A stretch of DNA of 64,000 nt, taken from the NCBI GenBank assembly GCA_022575985.1, contig JAKSXM010000147.1:24338001-24402000 (forward strand), in the 5' to 3' direction. Shown here piece after piece: positions 10,607 through 22,222 of the stretch. The notes under the pieces were generated by a model that was given only the letters and a program-made list of their open reading frames with translations, had not been told where the DNA came from and did not search any database. This DNA comes from Anagrus nilaparvatae. Lineage: Eukaryota; Arthropoda; Insecta; Hymenoptera; Mymaridae. The number at the start of each line of letters is the position of its first letter. The first letter of the stretch is position 1. The position numbers and the translations under genes are program-made.

Positions 10607-13600
10607 TTAATTCAAAAAACAGCTGCTATTTCAAAAGTTTTTAACCCAAAACCATAAAAATTGGCACGGTTTCATATTTTAACATGTACTAAATCCAGTC
10701 AAATTTGATTTTTCAAAATTGCAGACATTCGTTTTCCGTTTAGGTCATTTTCACTAAGAATTACTTGAATAGTTTCTTATAAAATCTTGAAAAAGTTGCA
10801 GAACTAGACTAGAGTTTACAGATCGCCAATTCAAAAAGGGATACACGGAGGGTGACGAAAATAATTTTATGGGAGATGTTTTCATTAGTCAAAAAATCCA
10901 AAAGCATATTGGAAATGAAAATTTCTACCATGGATGAACTAAAAATTTAATTTAAATTTTTGGCCAGCCACTCGGCCTGCTATATTATAAATCAGAAAAA
11001 TTAAACAAGTGAAGATTTGAGAAAAAGTCCCATTCGAAGTAAAAAATATCAAGTAATGTTTTACGCCAATATGGTAAAAAAAAAAGTATATGGGCATATC
11101 TCACCAAGTGGTTAGATTTCTAACTTTATAAAATAAATTTTATTTTTGAGAGCACAATAACGAAACTTGGACAGAAGTTTAATAAAACAATGAAAATTAA
11201 GATTTTCTTTGCGTAACTTAATTTTAAGCTTCGGCGTTTGATAAATGAACTTCTTAAATTAAAAAATATATTTAAGGTTATAATTACTAAATGATGAAAT
11301 TAGCTCTCAAAAATACTGGAAAATATAGAGGTATACAACAATAAATATTATTTCTGTCCAAAAACCAATAATAAGAAGATAAATTTTCAATATTTTTATA
11401 AACAAAAAATTAAATTTTCTACAGACTGCACTATAGGTATAGCTAGGCTAAGCCCCCTGAATCTTTAACTCATTGCTCACGTAAAGCCTAAAATATAGTT
11501 AACGTCAAAGACTAAAATATAGTTAAAATATTAGTTATTAAAAAATTATTTTAAACAAATTTTTATTTTTGCAGTTTCATAAAATTTTAATTTGTAAGAA
11601 AAGTTCCTGATTGTTTCAAAAAATCACTCAAAGCATTCAAATTATTTGTCTTTAAGCCAGCGCTGCTTTAAACTTTCTATTACTAAATAATTGTTTTAAA
11701 AATTCTTTATCATTATATCTAATTTTTACTGCTAAAATCATGGGCGAATCAAAAGGGGGGTGGTAAAAGTGATTGCCTACCCTGAGCTCCAAAAAATGCA
11801 TGTTTTTTTATCATAATTTTGTTTTTTTATACAAATTTCATAAGAAAACATACAAAATTTCGCTTAAGCACCCCACCCACTTAGGCCCTTTTCTGAATCC
11901 ACCACTGGTTAAAATATGATCGCATTATATTATAATTTATTAAATCATTTAGTTGTGCCTTCTATGATTTTTGAAACATTTTTTTAGATTTTTTGATTTT
12001 TTTCAAAATGTATATTTGTTGAAATATAGATTTTAATGATCCACTAAGTATGACCTACAACTACATAATTTTATTTATTTTTTTAAAGCACTAAATTCAA
12101 ATCAAAAACATCTTTTTTGAACTAAGAATGAAATATACGTAATTCTTACACGTTTGTTATTTTTAGGTTATTGGTAAACAACGCTTCCAAATTGTACGAT
12201 TAATTTATATAAAACTGCGAGGTTGTTACATACAACGCATTGAATCAAGCTATGCCGTTTTTTTTAACTAAAATCTGATAAAATTTTACATAAATCACAA
12301 AAGATTTTGCGAAGATTTTTTAAAAATTGAACGAGTGCCATTAAAAAATGTGATTTTAGTATCAAAATTACGCATCGACAACAAAGTCTTTTGATGTCGA
12401 TATCTACTAAATTATTGGAGGCACCAGTTTTTCTCAAATCACTTTCAAATTGTGAAACATTGTAGAGAATTTTTACAATAGTTAGAAGTAAAAGTTGTTC
12501 ACGGCATTCATTTGTGGCTTAAAAAACTTTCTTCGGTCGTAATTATTGGAAAATATGGTTACCAATATTTCAGCTGGCAGAATTTTTTTTAGAAAAGGAG
12601 CACACTGTTTTAATTATGTGAAGAAATTAAATGTATTATTAATTTATCAAAATCTATTTATAAAAAGGCAAATAGTTTTACGGCATTCCCTCTGTAATGT
12701 TAAGAATTTAAAAAACTTAACAAGGTTACCAACAAAATATTAGGGTCTCGTATCATTCCAAGGCTGTTATTTCATAATAATTAAAGAAAATAGGCAAATA
12801 AATTTCTTGTGGCTTGAGAAGAAATATATTTAAATAAATTTCAATAATTTTTTTTTTTAACTGAAAGCTGGATTTTCATTAAAACCCTCAAATATGCAAT
12901 ATAACCACTTGGTGAGATATGCCCATATTTTTGCATAATTGATAAAATATTAACGTATTGGGTTATTTTGTGAAATGGCATTTTAAAAATAAATAAAATA
13001 AAAAAATCATTGTCTTCGATCAGAGTGACACAAATACCAAATGATTGGATATAAAAATTTATTCGAAAAACGGTACCTCTCCGAGTCTCAGCAATATTAT
13101 AAAACACATTTTCTTTTAAACGTCAAAAAGGACCTTCGTTTTGCATACATAGCCATATTATTATTATAAACAAGAAAACTCGTTCTCTTAAAATTTTGCA
13201 TATACTTAATGGAATGCATCCCTTTATAACAGTTTATTATTATATGAACAGGATTTTAAAACTTTTGGTGACAATAAATTATCTATGTCTCTTGTTACGA
13301 TTTATTTTATATTGTGTGTTTAGACAAAAACATTTTTTATTATAAGATAAATAAATAACTTTTTTGTTTAAAGATAATAATTTTCTTTAGATTTAAAAAA
13401 TTATTTTATGCATTGATTTTATTTTTTATTTTTGAAAATAGAAATAATGGGTTATAATATATGTGAGTTATATAATAATAAAATGAAACTTTGTTTGCTT
13501 TGACTAAGTGTGCATAATAATAAAATAAACAAGCAATAAAAAATATATTGCTTTTAAACTGAAAAAATAAAGAAAATCAAGTATACGTGTTGTAAGGAAA

Positions 13601-14142
13601 TTTTACATATGTTTATTTTCTTTAATTTTATAAGAGTTTATCAAGCCCTTATCTGTAATGCTCTCTTTAGACATTTTTTAAGAAGTGCAGGTCAATGATG
13701 TTCTATCAGCAAAAATTTTAGACACTGCATTAGGTATTCTGTCAAAAAAATTGTAATTTACTTATGACAAATATGTGAAATTCTAGGCTTTTGTTAAGGT
13801 CAAAAAAATAAAAAAAAAAACAGTAAAAATCCAAAAAATGATAAAATGAATAAAGTTGCAAAATTAGGCACTACGATAATTATAACTCTTGCATGGAAAA
13901 TAAGTATTACATCCAAAAAGAGAAAAAATTAAATTATAATAAATAATATTTTTGGATAGAAAAAACATAATGAAATAAAAATTTTTAGTGTTTTTTTTTT
14001 ATTTTAATGCAAAAAATGTATTTAAGATTAGCTGTCAGATCCAAAAAACCAAGTGAAAACAGTATTTCTAAAACTAGCTTTTGCTTAGAAAAAAAATTAG
14101 GTCTGAATACCATAATGGTTATGAAGTTTAGATATATAAATC
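10607..14142. other. Intergenic AT-rich stretch with scattered repeat relics
   Basis: No gene was recognised. Words around 11060-11125 (CCAATATGG, ATGGGCATATCTCACCAAGTGGTTA) recur inverted at 12898-12965, giving a loose inverted repeat about 1.9 kb apart; the interior shows no transposase. The frames at 12546-12743 and 12841-13107 have no recognisable similarity and are biased by AT content. Confidence 0.45.
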
Positions 14143-14202
14143 CATACATACACATACATACACACACACACATACACACACACACACACACACATACATA
14201 CA
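14143..14202. repeat. CA/TACA microsatellite
   Basis: An uninterrupted run of CA dinucleotides mixed with TACA units. It generates frames of His/Thr repeats on one strand and Cys/Val repeats on the other, which are not genes. Confidence 0.95.
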
Positions 14203-17200
14203 GGCTTTTTAGCTTCTGCATGCGGGCCTCAAAATGTGCTTACATGCAAACAATCAAAATTTTACCTGTCACAAGAAGCCCTCTACACAAGGAACCAAAA
14301 AATTAGCAAGATTTTAGTTTTTTTTTTCATTGCACAGTAATACAGAAATGTCCCAAATTTCCCTAAAGAGAGGTTCCTTAGCAAAATTTTTCAAGGAATT
14401 CGAAATTCGAAGTCGCTTGATAATTGAAAGAGCCTGAAAATGAAAAATTAAGGAAATTCCCTTCTTGAGTAAAAAGAATTAAAAATGCAAAAAAACATCC
14501 CACAAAATCTGTTTGCCAAAAAAAAATACACAAAAATTTTTGGAAACTTTAAAATAAGATCTTGTTGGTACTATTTTTTTTGTTTATAAAGTTGCAGAAG
14601 TTGCAAAATCTACTTTACATATTGCCTGCAAAAAGCGAATCTTTTTCATTATGAAATCCTGAGCCCTAAAACGTGAGGAACTGTCAAGAAAACACATATA
14701 AATTAAAAATTTTGAAATTATTTTGTTATTTTTAAAATTTTAATGGTTTGCAATTTTGTTAAAAACCCAAAATTAACTGTTACAAATTATTGTATTACTT
14801 TTCGTTTCAAAAGATTAAAAAGAATAAAGAATGTCTTGTAAAATTTAAATTAATTTTTTTTTAATACACGATAATACCAAATTTTATTTAAATAAATTTA
14901 ACTTTTTATTTAAAAAATTTGAATTTAATATTACGCCATATCATTGAACTTCTTATCATAAATTTACAATATTCCAAGGCTAAATATTAATTAAATGATT
15001 CATATAAAAAATATTCTTTAAAATAATACTGAAAAAAAGAAAACAAACATAATAATAATAATAATAATTACGTAATTAAAAATTAAATTTTTTTTTTAAA
15101 CAAATTACATCCATAAAAGGTTAAAACAATAATTTTTTTTTTAAGGAATATACTTGTATAAAAAAAAATTAAATAAAGAATACATACGTACATACCCGTA
15201 GGCGTTCCGGTTGAGGGCACGTGTGCTTTAAACCTTTTGGAATATGTATCCTTTTCAAATCACATTGGCTTTAGAGTTAAAATATAGGAGGTAATAATAG
15301 TTAGCATTATATTATTATATAGTTTACTATTATCCCACGGGGTTTTAAATGTGTGACGTTCATTCTGGAACTTGAAGAATTTGCTTTCGATAACGGAACA
15401 AGAACTTATCCATTGTGTGCATGTATATTTCTTTTATAAAACCTTTATTATTAGAAATTTCTACACTACTATAGTAAGTGTACTTTGTTTTTTAAATGTT
15501 TAGTTTTACTTAATTAAAAGTTTTCAAGAAAATAATAAATCTTGCAAGTTGTCAAATATTTTATGTTTTTAAGAATTATTGCAAGAATCATGAGTAGTGC
15601 ATAAAAATGTCGAAAACTTACAAATTTTTATTTTTTTTTTGCCTGTTTATGTTGATCTTTGGACTAGTATACTTTATCATTCGACGCGATTAATTGGGCG
15701 CGTAGTGTTATAAAGCTAGTAAATTTTTTAAGAATGACGTTTTCAAAATATACGAATTCCTCAAAGATATCCTAAAAATACCAAACTGCTGATCAAGAGT
15801 AAAATTTTATTGTATTTGCATTCATATTATGCGGTTATATGACTCATTTTAAGATTACCAAAACCACTGAGATGGAGAATATAAATCCTGCCAAGTTATT
15901 CGCACTACGATTCCTCAAGCAATGACAAATATAACTGAAAATCTATTTTTCTAAAAATGACACTTTTGCTGATAATTGCCATTTAAAATTCCTATGAAAA
16001 ACATTAGGTAATACATGCAAAAAGAAAAATTTTACTGAACAAATTTCGAGACAAAAACCCTTTTTTTCCCCTTAAAGTATCAGATCCGAGAAATAAATGG
16101 CTCCATATTTTCAAAAACTAGAGAACTCCCGCATGAAAAAAATTAGATATACGTCTAAAGAGAAAAAAAAATTATTTTATTTTTTGGTTACAAAAATTTT
16201 GAAATAAATTTGAGTATCAGATTTAACTGAAAAGAAAAATCCATTTGTTGCAAGCGGAAATATTTTATTTTTTATGGTTAACAAAATTCCGCTAGCGGAT
16301 TTATTTCTTGCTTAAACAATTGCAAATGACTTCAAATGTGAAGAAAATTAAAAGTTAAAAAAAATTTTTTTTTTACGTCGTACTACTTTGTGCGCATATT
16401 CTAAATTTAAATTATAACTAAATGGTCAAACGTTCCAGGTCATTTGAAATAGTTTGAACAAGGCAAACTGATCTTTTTTGATGAATAAATGTTAGATTTA
16501 TCAAAGTGTTACTGTTAACAATAACTCCTGTAAATATGCAACAAATTATTATTTTTGCAAAAAATTAATTAAAAATTCTCGTCGATAAAATCGTAAATCT
16601 AATATAAGTATATGCATTTAATCAGATACTAAAAAGGTAGTTGGTCAAATAAATCTTTAGTGTGAAAGCTCAATTATCTTATAAATCATTCTTATTTATC
16701 TTCCAAATTCAACATAAATACTTTTTTTTAAATAACAAAATGATTCTAATATTTTCAAAATAATAGTATTTGAAAAAAAAATAATCAATGAATTATCAAC
16801 TAGACCTTTTAAATTAATAAATATTTTCATAAAATAAAAATTCAAGCATTTTTCTTTTTGAACAATACTCATGATCATGAGAAAAAAATTATTGGCATGA
16901 AAAATTAATATTTCCTACATATTTAAAAAATAGATTATTTATTATCATCGACATTTTAAAAATCAGGTACATTAAAAGAAGAATATCAAAATTATTATAA
17001 TATGGTACATTTGAATTTAACAATAAATTATTTGAAATTTGACTAATTATTCATACAACATAATTATAAAATTATAAGGCAGATTCTGTTTATAATATAT
17101 GTGAGAAATGATCTATGCAAATTAGTTTTTCTAACATTTTTTTTTATTTATACATATTTACTTGTCTAAAATACAATTAACATTTTTGATCACTTATATC

Positions 17201-18658
17201 TTAAATGACATTCTCTTTTATTGTTGTAATTCTCTCTACTATTTTATAACAATTTCATCAAGGAAATATATAAAAGAACTAATTAAGAAAATAAACATAA
17301 ATCATGTAAAATAAAATTAAAGTCTCTATGATATGATTGTGAATTAAAATTTTTTTTTTTAATTTTAATTTATTTTTATCAGAGAATCTTGCATTAAAAA
17401 ATAGTAATAATTCAAAAATAAATTTGAAAATTTATATAAACCATTACTCTTAGGCTATGAATCATTTATCACCAAGTTTTTTCCTTATTTTTATAACAAA
17501 TTTCAATAAGTTATAACCATTTGTGTCAAAGAAATAGATGTTCACTTAATTAAAAAAAAAAAAATTGTATTGATTGATCTCGTTAAATCTCAGTTTAGAT
17601 AATTATTTACTAAAATATATTGCCTTTTTTGCTTTAAAACTAAATGCTAAATAAGAAAAAAAAAATCAAATAAAATGTGTTCATAGTAAGTGAAATTTTA
17701 TAAATAAATTTAAATTAAAAATTATACTATATTTGGTAATTAAAGTTAATTTTAACATTGATTTCTGTTTTTAATTTTTTATTCTTTTTACTATTTAAAC
17801 ATTTTTTTTAATTTAAGCTTATACTGATTTAAAATACACTGTTAGTTAGCTATGTTTGAAGCTGATGAAAACTCAAATATTTGCTTTCAGTTTTTAACAA
17901 TTAGAAATTGAATTGAGTTAAGATATGCTGATTTTTGAAGCAATTTAAGTAAAAAATTAAAAAGCTGTGTAACTTGATAATTCTGTTTTTTTTTTTTTTA
18001 TATAAAACAATTTAATTGAAAAAATAATCTACTGTCTAATTTTTAATTATAATATTTTAAATATAAACATACAAAAAATAATCGATGCATCAAGTTAGTT
18101 TAAATAAATTCCAGAAAAGTTGAGCAATAATTTGTTGTATTTTTTGTTCTCTAAATTCCTTCCTATAAATTAAAACAGAACATTTAAATCATTAAGGAAT
18201 ATAAATAATTAAGAAATAAATTTATGGATAAAACAGATTTAAGCAAAAGTTTTTTCAAAACAAAAAACAGATTTAGAATATTGCTGTATACTCAGATTAT
18301 ACTCAGACTATTATCATGAAAATTTAATTTAAGGAAATGTAGTACATGCGCTAAACAAAATTATTTAACTATCTAGATTGAAAATTTATCTTAGTCTAAA
18401 ATTATATTGAAAACATGCAGGAAGTACGTATATCGAATATACAAGACAATATAATCAAAAATTTATTTTCTGATTACAAAGACTTTAATTTGAGGTAAAT
18501 TTTTTCTCAAATAAATACAGTATTTTGACAGTGCTAATGGACAAATTGAGTGCAAACAAAATACACTCAATTTTGCAGTTATATTATATAATATCTCTAA
18601 TAATCAAAATTTAATAAATTAATTTTTAATTAAATCTTACTTTTAAGTATCTGAGTCA
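14203..18658. other. Intergenic AT-rich stretch
   Basis: No gene was recognised. It contains an AAT trinucleotide microsatellite at about 15047-15068 and a somewhat GC-richer island at 15185-15420 (GTAGGCGTTCCGGTTGAGGG, then CACGTG at about 15219) that codes for nothing I recognise. CpG words near 15680-15710 (TTCGACGCGATTAATTGGGC) also stand out. Confidence 0.4.
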
Positions 18659-18958
18659 TCATATTTGAAAAACTAACACAAAAAATAATAATTTAGACTG
18701 CTGATGATTTCTTTTTTTTTTTTGGAAAATAATAAGGATCTTGGAAAATATAGAAAAATCTTTGACAGAGATTAGAGAACGATTTTCATGTCCTTGCTTA
18801 CTGAGATACTCCATTTTAAATATGTAAAACCAGATCAGAATCACTAAAAAAATTTGTGCAACTTTGTTTATGCAGGGATAATTCTTGAATCTTATAAGCC
18901 ATGGATTAATCGTGTCTAGAAAACCTTGTTTTTTGAATTCAATTAAATAAGAAGACAT
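18659..18958 (-). CDS. Possible first exon of an unrecognised small membrane protein
   Basis: A minus-strand frame opens MSSYLIEFKKQGFLDTIN and continues with a hydrophobic stretch around residues 33-48 (VAQIFLVILIWFYIF), typical of one membrane segment. Codons up to about residue 53 look less AT-driven than the flanks, and a good donor, CTCA|GTAAGC, occurs at that point, so the real exon may end near 18800 rather than at the stop. The rest of the frame (Lys- and Phe-rich) is probably intron. No family was recognised and no following exon was found at lower coordinates. It could also be a chance frame. Confidence 0.3.
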   Translation of the reverse strand: MSSYLIEFKKQGFLDTINPWLIRFKNYPCINKVAQIFLVILIWFYIFKMEYLSKQGHENRSLISVKDFSIFSKILIIFQKKKRNHQQSKLLFFVLVFQI

Positions 18959-19272
18959 GGTCTTTTTCGCCTGGATCCTTTTTCTAAAATCTAAATGTTT
19001 ATATTTTTCACTTTCTTCTGCAATTTAAATTAATAGGCACATCTAATATTAAAACCAAATCAATTTCTTCACAGCACTATCAACTGCAACTCCAATCCTA
19101 AATGCTACCTTTTATTTTGATTAAAGGTTTTCTTTAAATTATTTAATTGATGCTTTCATAATTTAATTAAATAATTTTAAGGTTAGGCTTCAAACCCACG
19201 TTGTGATTAAAGACACATACATACTGTGTCTGATGATATACTCTTTGGTTGTGACACTTGTGATATACTCTG

Positions 19273-19407
19273 TGTTTCAGATCAACTAGTATATTCTCGT
19301 ATGAAGGCCAATCATAAGCTAGTAAAATATCGAGTAAGAGAGGGACAAATTATCTAGTTAGAAACATGATTGCTTATTATATACAGAAACTAGTTGTTCT
19401 GAAACAC
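19273..19407. repeat. Short MITE-like inverted repeat
   Basis: GTGTTTCAGATCAACTAGT at 19273-19291 is matched by ACTAGTTGTTCTGAAACAC at 19389-19407, with one mismatch in 19. The 135-bp span has no coding capacity. Just upstream, TGATATACTCT occurs twice (near 19230 and 19260). It sits immediately beside another inverted-repeat element at 19416. Confidence 0.7.
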
Positions 19408-19415
19408 ATCGTATA

Positions 19416-19854
19416 TATGTATTAGAGTGGACCTTATATTTTATCATAGTATCTTTTTACGATGTATTTTATATACTTTTTAAAAAAACTTTGCTCGGTT
19501 TCTTTGTGAACTTTTGGTCATAAAAAGTCCCCAGCTCCAAGCAGGCCTGCGGCTCCAAGGATTTTGCTTTTGCTTTGCAAAAACACATGCCTGTAATCAC
19601 CTCAATTTTCCCATTTAAATAACGAACATGGGGATTTTGAATTTTCAGCTTTCTAATTTTTTAAACACTAGCTAACAGATAGAAAATGAAGTTTAGACAT
19701 ATGAAAATTGATATTGAAAATTTTAGAAGTACCAGAATACTTTTTTTTATCAAAATAAAATTTTTAAAAATCGCAATTTTATATATTGTTTTTCAATATT
19801 GTTTTTTATTTGTAATTTCTACGAAGTCCAAAGTAAGGTCCACTCTAATACATA
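19416..19854. mobile_element. MITE with 21-bp terminal inverted repeats and probable TA duplication
   Basis: TATGTATTAGAGTGGACCTTA at the left end is the exact reverse complement of the right end TAAGGTCCACTCTAATACATA. TA dinucleotides flank both ends, consistent with Tc1/mariner-type insertion. The 439-bp interior contains no transposase; the 70-codon frame inside is translation of non-coding DNA. It lies about 200 bp upstream of the RpL13A promoter and could influence it, although nothing in the sequence shows that. Confidence 0.75.
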
Positions 19855-20013
19855 TAACTGAAAATATATTGCTGCCACAGGAAATAAATGAAAAATAATA
19901 TAAATATTTTAAAAAAATTTACATAATAATTTATAGTATCAACTTTTTTTGACTGCTCATACTTTCGCGCATTTTTATGAGTTTCTAAAATTCGCCGCGT
20001 CGCGAAGCAGCAG

Positions 20014-20063
20014 CGCAGTCTCTTCCGGCACTTTGTGTTCTTTTTCTTTTCGAGTGTTTCACG
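20014..20063 (+). promoter_or_regulatory. RpL13A core promoter and 5' UTR with polypyrimidine (TCT/TOP) start
   Basis: Just upstream of the RpL13A ATG lie two polypyrimidine tracts, TCTCTTCC near 20019-20026 and TTCTTTTTCTTTT near 20039-20051. Ribosomal-protein genes in insects start transcription at a C inside such a TCT motif. C20040 would give a 24-nt 5' UTR, and C20022 is the alternative. The preceding 19980-20015 segment is unusually CpG-rich (TTCGCCGCGTCGCGAAG). No TATA box is needed or seen. Confidence 0.6.
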
Positions 20064-21881
20064 ATGACGGGCTTCACCCAAAAGGTATTTAATTTGTTTA
20101 ATTATTATTTATTCTATTTTTTTAAAATGTTTAACAATATTTTTTATTTAAAAAATCATTTATCAATTAAGAATTATTTAATACAAAGTGAAAACCAAAA
20201 AGAAATTGGTTAAAATCCAATATAACGTCTCACGATGCTTACACGTGTTTAGCAACAACATGTTTCGGTTATTAATAAATAATTATAAACTCAATTAAGA
20301 AAATATTTATTTAATAATTTTTTAAAATATTGTAAAATTTTATTTCAAAAACTAATTAATTTAAAAAAAAGTTTTTATATTTTTATTTTATAAAAAAGTA
20401 CTTAACCTCACTTTTTTTGTGTGTAGGTTACATGGATTGTAAATGTGTATATTTTATTTAATTTGTAATTTATAAAATTTTAAATATATTTTTTCTACAA
20501 TTTTTAGTGATAAAAAATAAACAAAGTAAAATAATTATTTAAATATTTTGTTACAGCCTATCCTTATTGATGGCCGTGGCCATTTAATTGGTCGGCTTGC
20601 TGCAATTATTGCCAAGACCATCCTTGAAGGAAACCGAGTAATTGTTGTAAGATGTGAACAACTTAATATGTCAGGAAACTTCTTTAGGTAAAATAATACT
20701 TTAATATTATTTATAAATAACTCATAAATTGCCTATGGCACCGTTGATTAAATGATTAGCTTTATTCTTACCTACATTATTTGAGTAATCATGAAACAAA
20801 AAATAGTATGATTACTACTTAAATACAAAACTTCAGGAAAGTATCATTGGAGTATAATTAACAAAACAAAATATTTTTAGGAACAAATTGAAGTTTATGT
20901 CTTTCCTCCGTAAAAGATGTAACGTAAATCCAGCAAGAGGACCATTCCACTTTAGAGCTCCAAGCAGAATTTTATTCAAAACAGTTAGAGGTATAAAATT
21001 TGATATATTTAATTGATTTTTCAACTCATTAAAATAATTGAACTGATATAATGATTAAGTAATTTACCTACATTATTTGATAATGAAATGAAAAAAAAAA
21101 AATAAAAAAAAAATGATAATAAATACAAAATTAATTTTTAACTATTTCAGTTTTTAAGTATTTTTTATTTAATTAATATTTTTAATGCAGGAATGATCCC
21201 ACACAAGACACAAAGAGGAAAGGATGCTCTTAGAAGGTTAAAGGCATATGAAGGATGCCCACCACCTTATGATAGAAGGAAGCGTTTAGTTGTTCCAGGT
21301 GCAATGAGAGTTATGTGCTTGAAACCTGGCAGAAAGGTAAATTAACTCAATAATTTTTATAAAGCTTTTTTATTAATAACTTATTTCAATGATGTTTTGG
21401 TAATTTGCGCCTGAATATTGGCAAAGGTCAATTTGATGATAAATTTAGCTGAGATTAAAAATATTATAAAAATTATATTGTAACATAAAACTTTCATTTT
21501 TAGTTATATAAATTTCTTTTCATTCATTTTTTAGTACTGCCATGTTGGAAGATTATCACATGAAGTAGGATGGAAGTACAAAGCTGTTGTACGTACTCTT
21601 GAAAACAAGAGGCGAGTCAAGACTATCCTTGATATCCAAAAGAGAGATAAGCTCAAGGTTAGTAAAATAGTGGTATTTTATGTGTCAAAGGTGAAAATTT
21701 TTTATGCTAACATAAACACTAGCTTAACACCTATTGCCCATTACGATTTTTTTAAATTTAAATTTATTACTCAATTAATTTTAAACTTTTATTTCAGAAA
21801 CTCACCAAGATGGCTGGTGAAAAAGTTGCTAAGGAGACTGCTCCATTTACACAAATTATCAACAGCTTTGGTTATAACTAA
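20064..21881 (+). CDS. RpL13A: 60S ribosomal protein L13a (uL13)
   Basis: Six coding exons: 20064-20084, 20557-20687, 20881-20990, 21191-21336, 21535-21657 and 21798-21881, all bounded by GT-AG, join to 204 residues, the usual length. The product is the large-subunit protein uL13. Family signatures seen are [16 protein letters not shown] (residues 8-23), [20 protein letters not shown] (about 62-81), [11 protein letters not shown] (about 88-98) and GRLSHEVGW (about 142-150). The ATG is fixed by the conserved start MTGF and by the polypyrimidine promoter just upstream. Introns 2, 3 and 4 contain box C/D snoRNA candidates, as in vertebrate RPL13A, which hosts several. The gene is convergent with the minus-strand Gdown1 homologue, 341 bp between stops. 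An AATAAA lies at 21966-21971. Confidence 0.97.
20747..20816 (+). ncRNA. U34-like box C/D snoRNA candidate in RpL13A intron 2
   Basis: The guide TTACCTACATTATTTGAG (20768-20785) and the later TCATGAAA (20789-20796) match recalled vertebrate SNORD34, also an RPL13A intronic RNA, almost word for word. A box C, ATGATTA (20752-20758), sits at the right distance upstream. TTGA (20781-20784) acts as box D', and ATGA (20808-20811) is the best box D. Three A-U pairs directly flank boxes C and D. The guide complements the 28S core word AAUAAUGUAG; the fifth base before D' faces the U of AAUG, the position modified by SNORD34. The boxes depart from RUGAUGA/CUGA, but in a compensating way (see findings). 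Confidence 0.7.
21046..21121 (+). ncRNA. Second U34-like box C/D snoRNA candidate in RpL13A intron 3
   Basis: The same guide core, TTACCTACATTATTTGA, occurs at 21064-21080. Box C ATGATTA lies at 21051-21057 and an ATGA that can serve as box D at 21113-21116. AATGAAATGAAA after the guide resembles the ATCATGAAA of the intron 2 copy. Between guide and box D lies an almost pure A tract of about 24 bases, so this copy may have been extended by slippage and may be weak or dead. The terminal stem is only two pairs. It is probably a duplicate of the intron 2 RNA. Confidence 0.55.
21384..21457 (+). ncRNA. Box C/D snoRNA candidate in RpL13A intron 4, guide to 18S rRNA
   Basis: All four boxes are present in order: C ATGATGT (21389-21395), D' CTGA (21411-21414), C' TTGATGA (21433-21439) and D CTGA (21449-21452). 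The 12 bases before D', GGTAATTTGCGC, are a perfect complement of the universally conserved 18S word GCGCAAAUUACC. The fifth base before D' faces the first A of that AAA, an adenosine known to carry 2'-O-methylation in yeast and human (from memory, guided there by snR52 and SNORD83). Only seven bases separate boxes C' and D, so there is no second guide. The terminal stem is poor. Confidence 0.8.
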
Positions 21882-22222
21882 AATATTTTTTATAAGGAGA
21901 ATAAAGACCTTATTAACAATTAAAAATATTTGTATAAAAATATTTTACCCATCTTAAAAATAAAAAATAAAGTGTTATTTATATGAATGATTTTCATATA
22001 TAAAAAAGATTGAAATAAAAATAAAATTTTTATTAAATTACGTCTTTTATTACAATACAACAATAGTTATAGATTTTTTGAAAGCAAACTTTTTTTAAAA
22101 ATATTTTTATAAACTTACAAAAATAGAAAAATAAATAATTACAACTTTTAGTAAGTATCTATAAGAAGAGATAATTTGTACATTAGAATAATTTAATCTA
22201 TAAATATATTTACAAATTACAA
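21882..22222. terminator. Convergent 3' ends of RpL13A and the Gdown1 homologue
   Basis: The 341 bp between the two stop codons holds AATAAA on the plus strand at 21966-21971 for RpL13A. On the minus strand AATAAA (TTTATT at 22046-22051) serves the Gdown1 homologue. The two 3' UTRs are therefore short and do not need to overlap. Confidence 0.6.

Noticed and set aside
11058..12965. Loose inverted repeat 1.9 kb apart that could bound a transposon
   Set aside because: Only about 60 bp pair, there is no target duplication and no transposase between; two relics of one repeat explain it equally well.
13985..14306. Two overlapping frames of 78 and 99 codons with Cys/Val or His/Thr runs
   Set aside because: Both come from the CA/TACA microsatellite.
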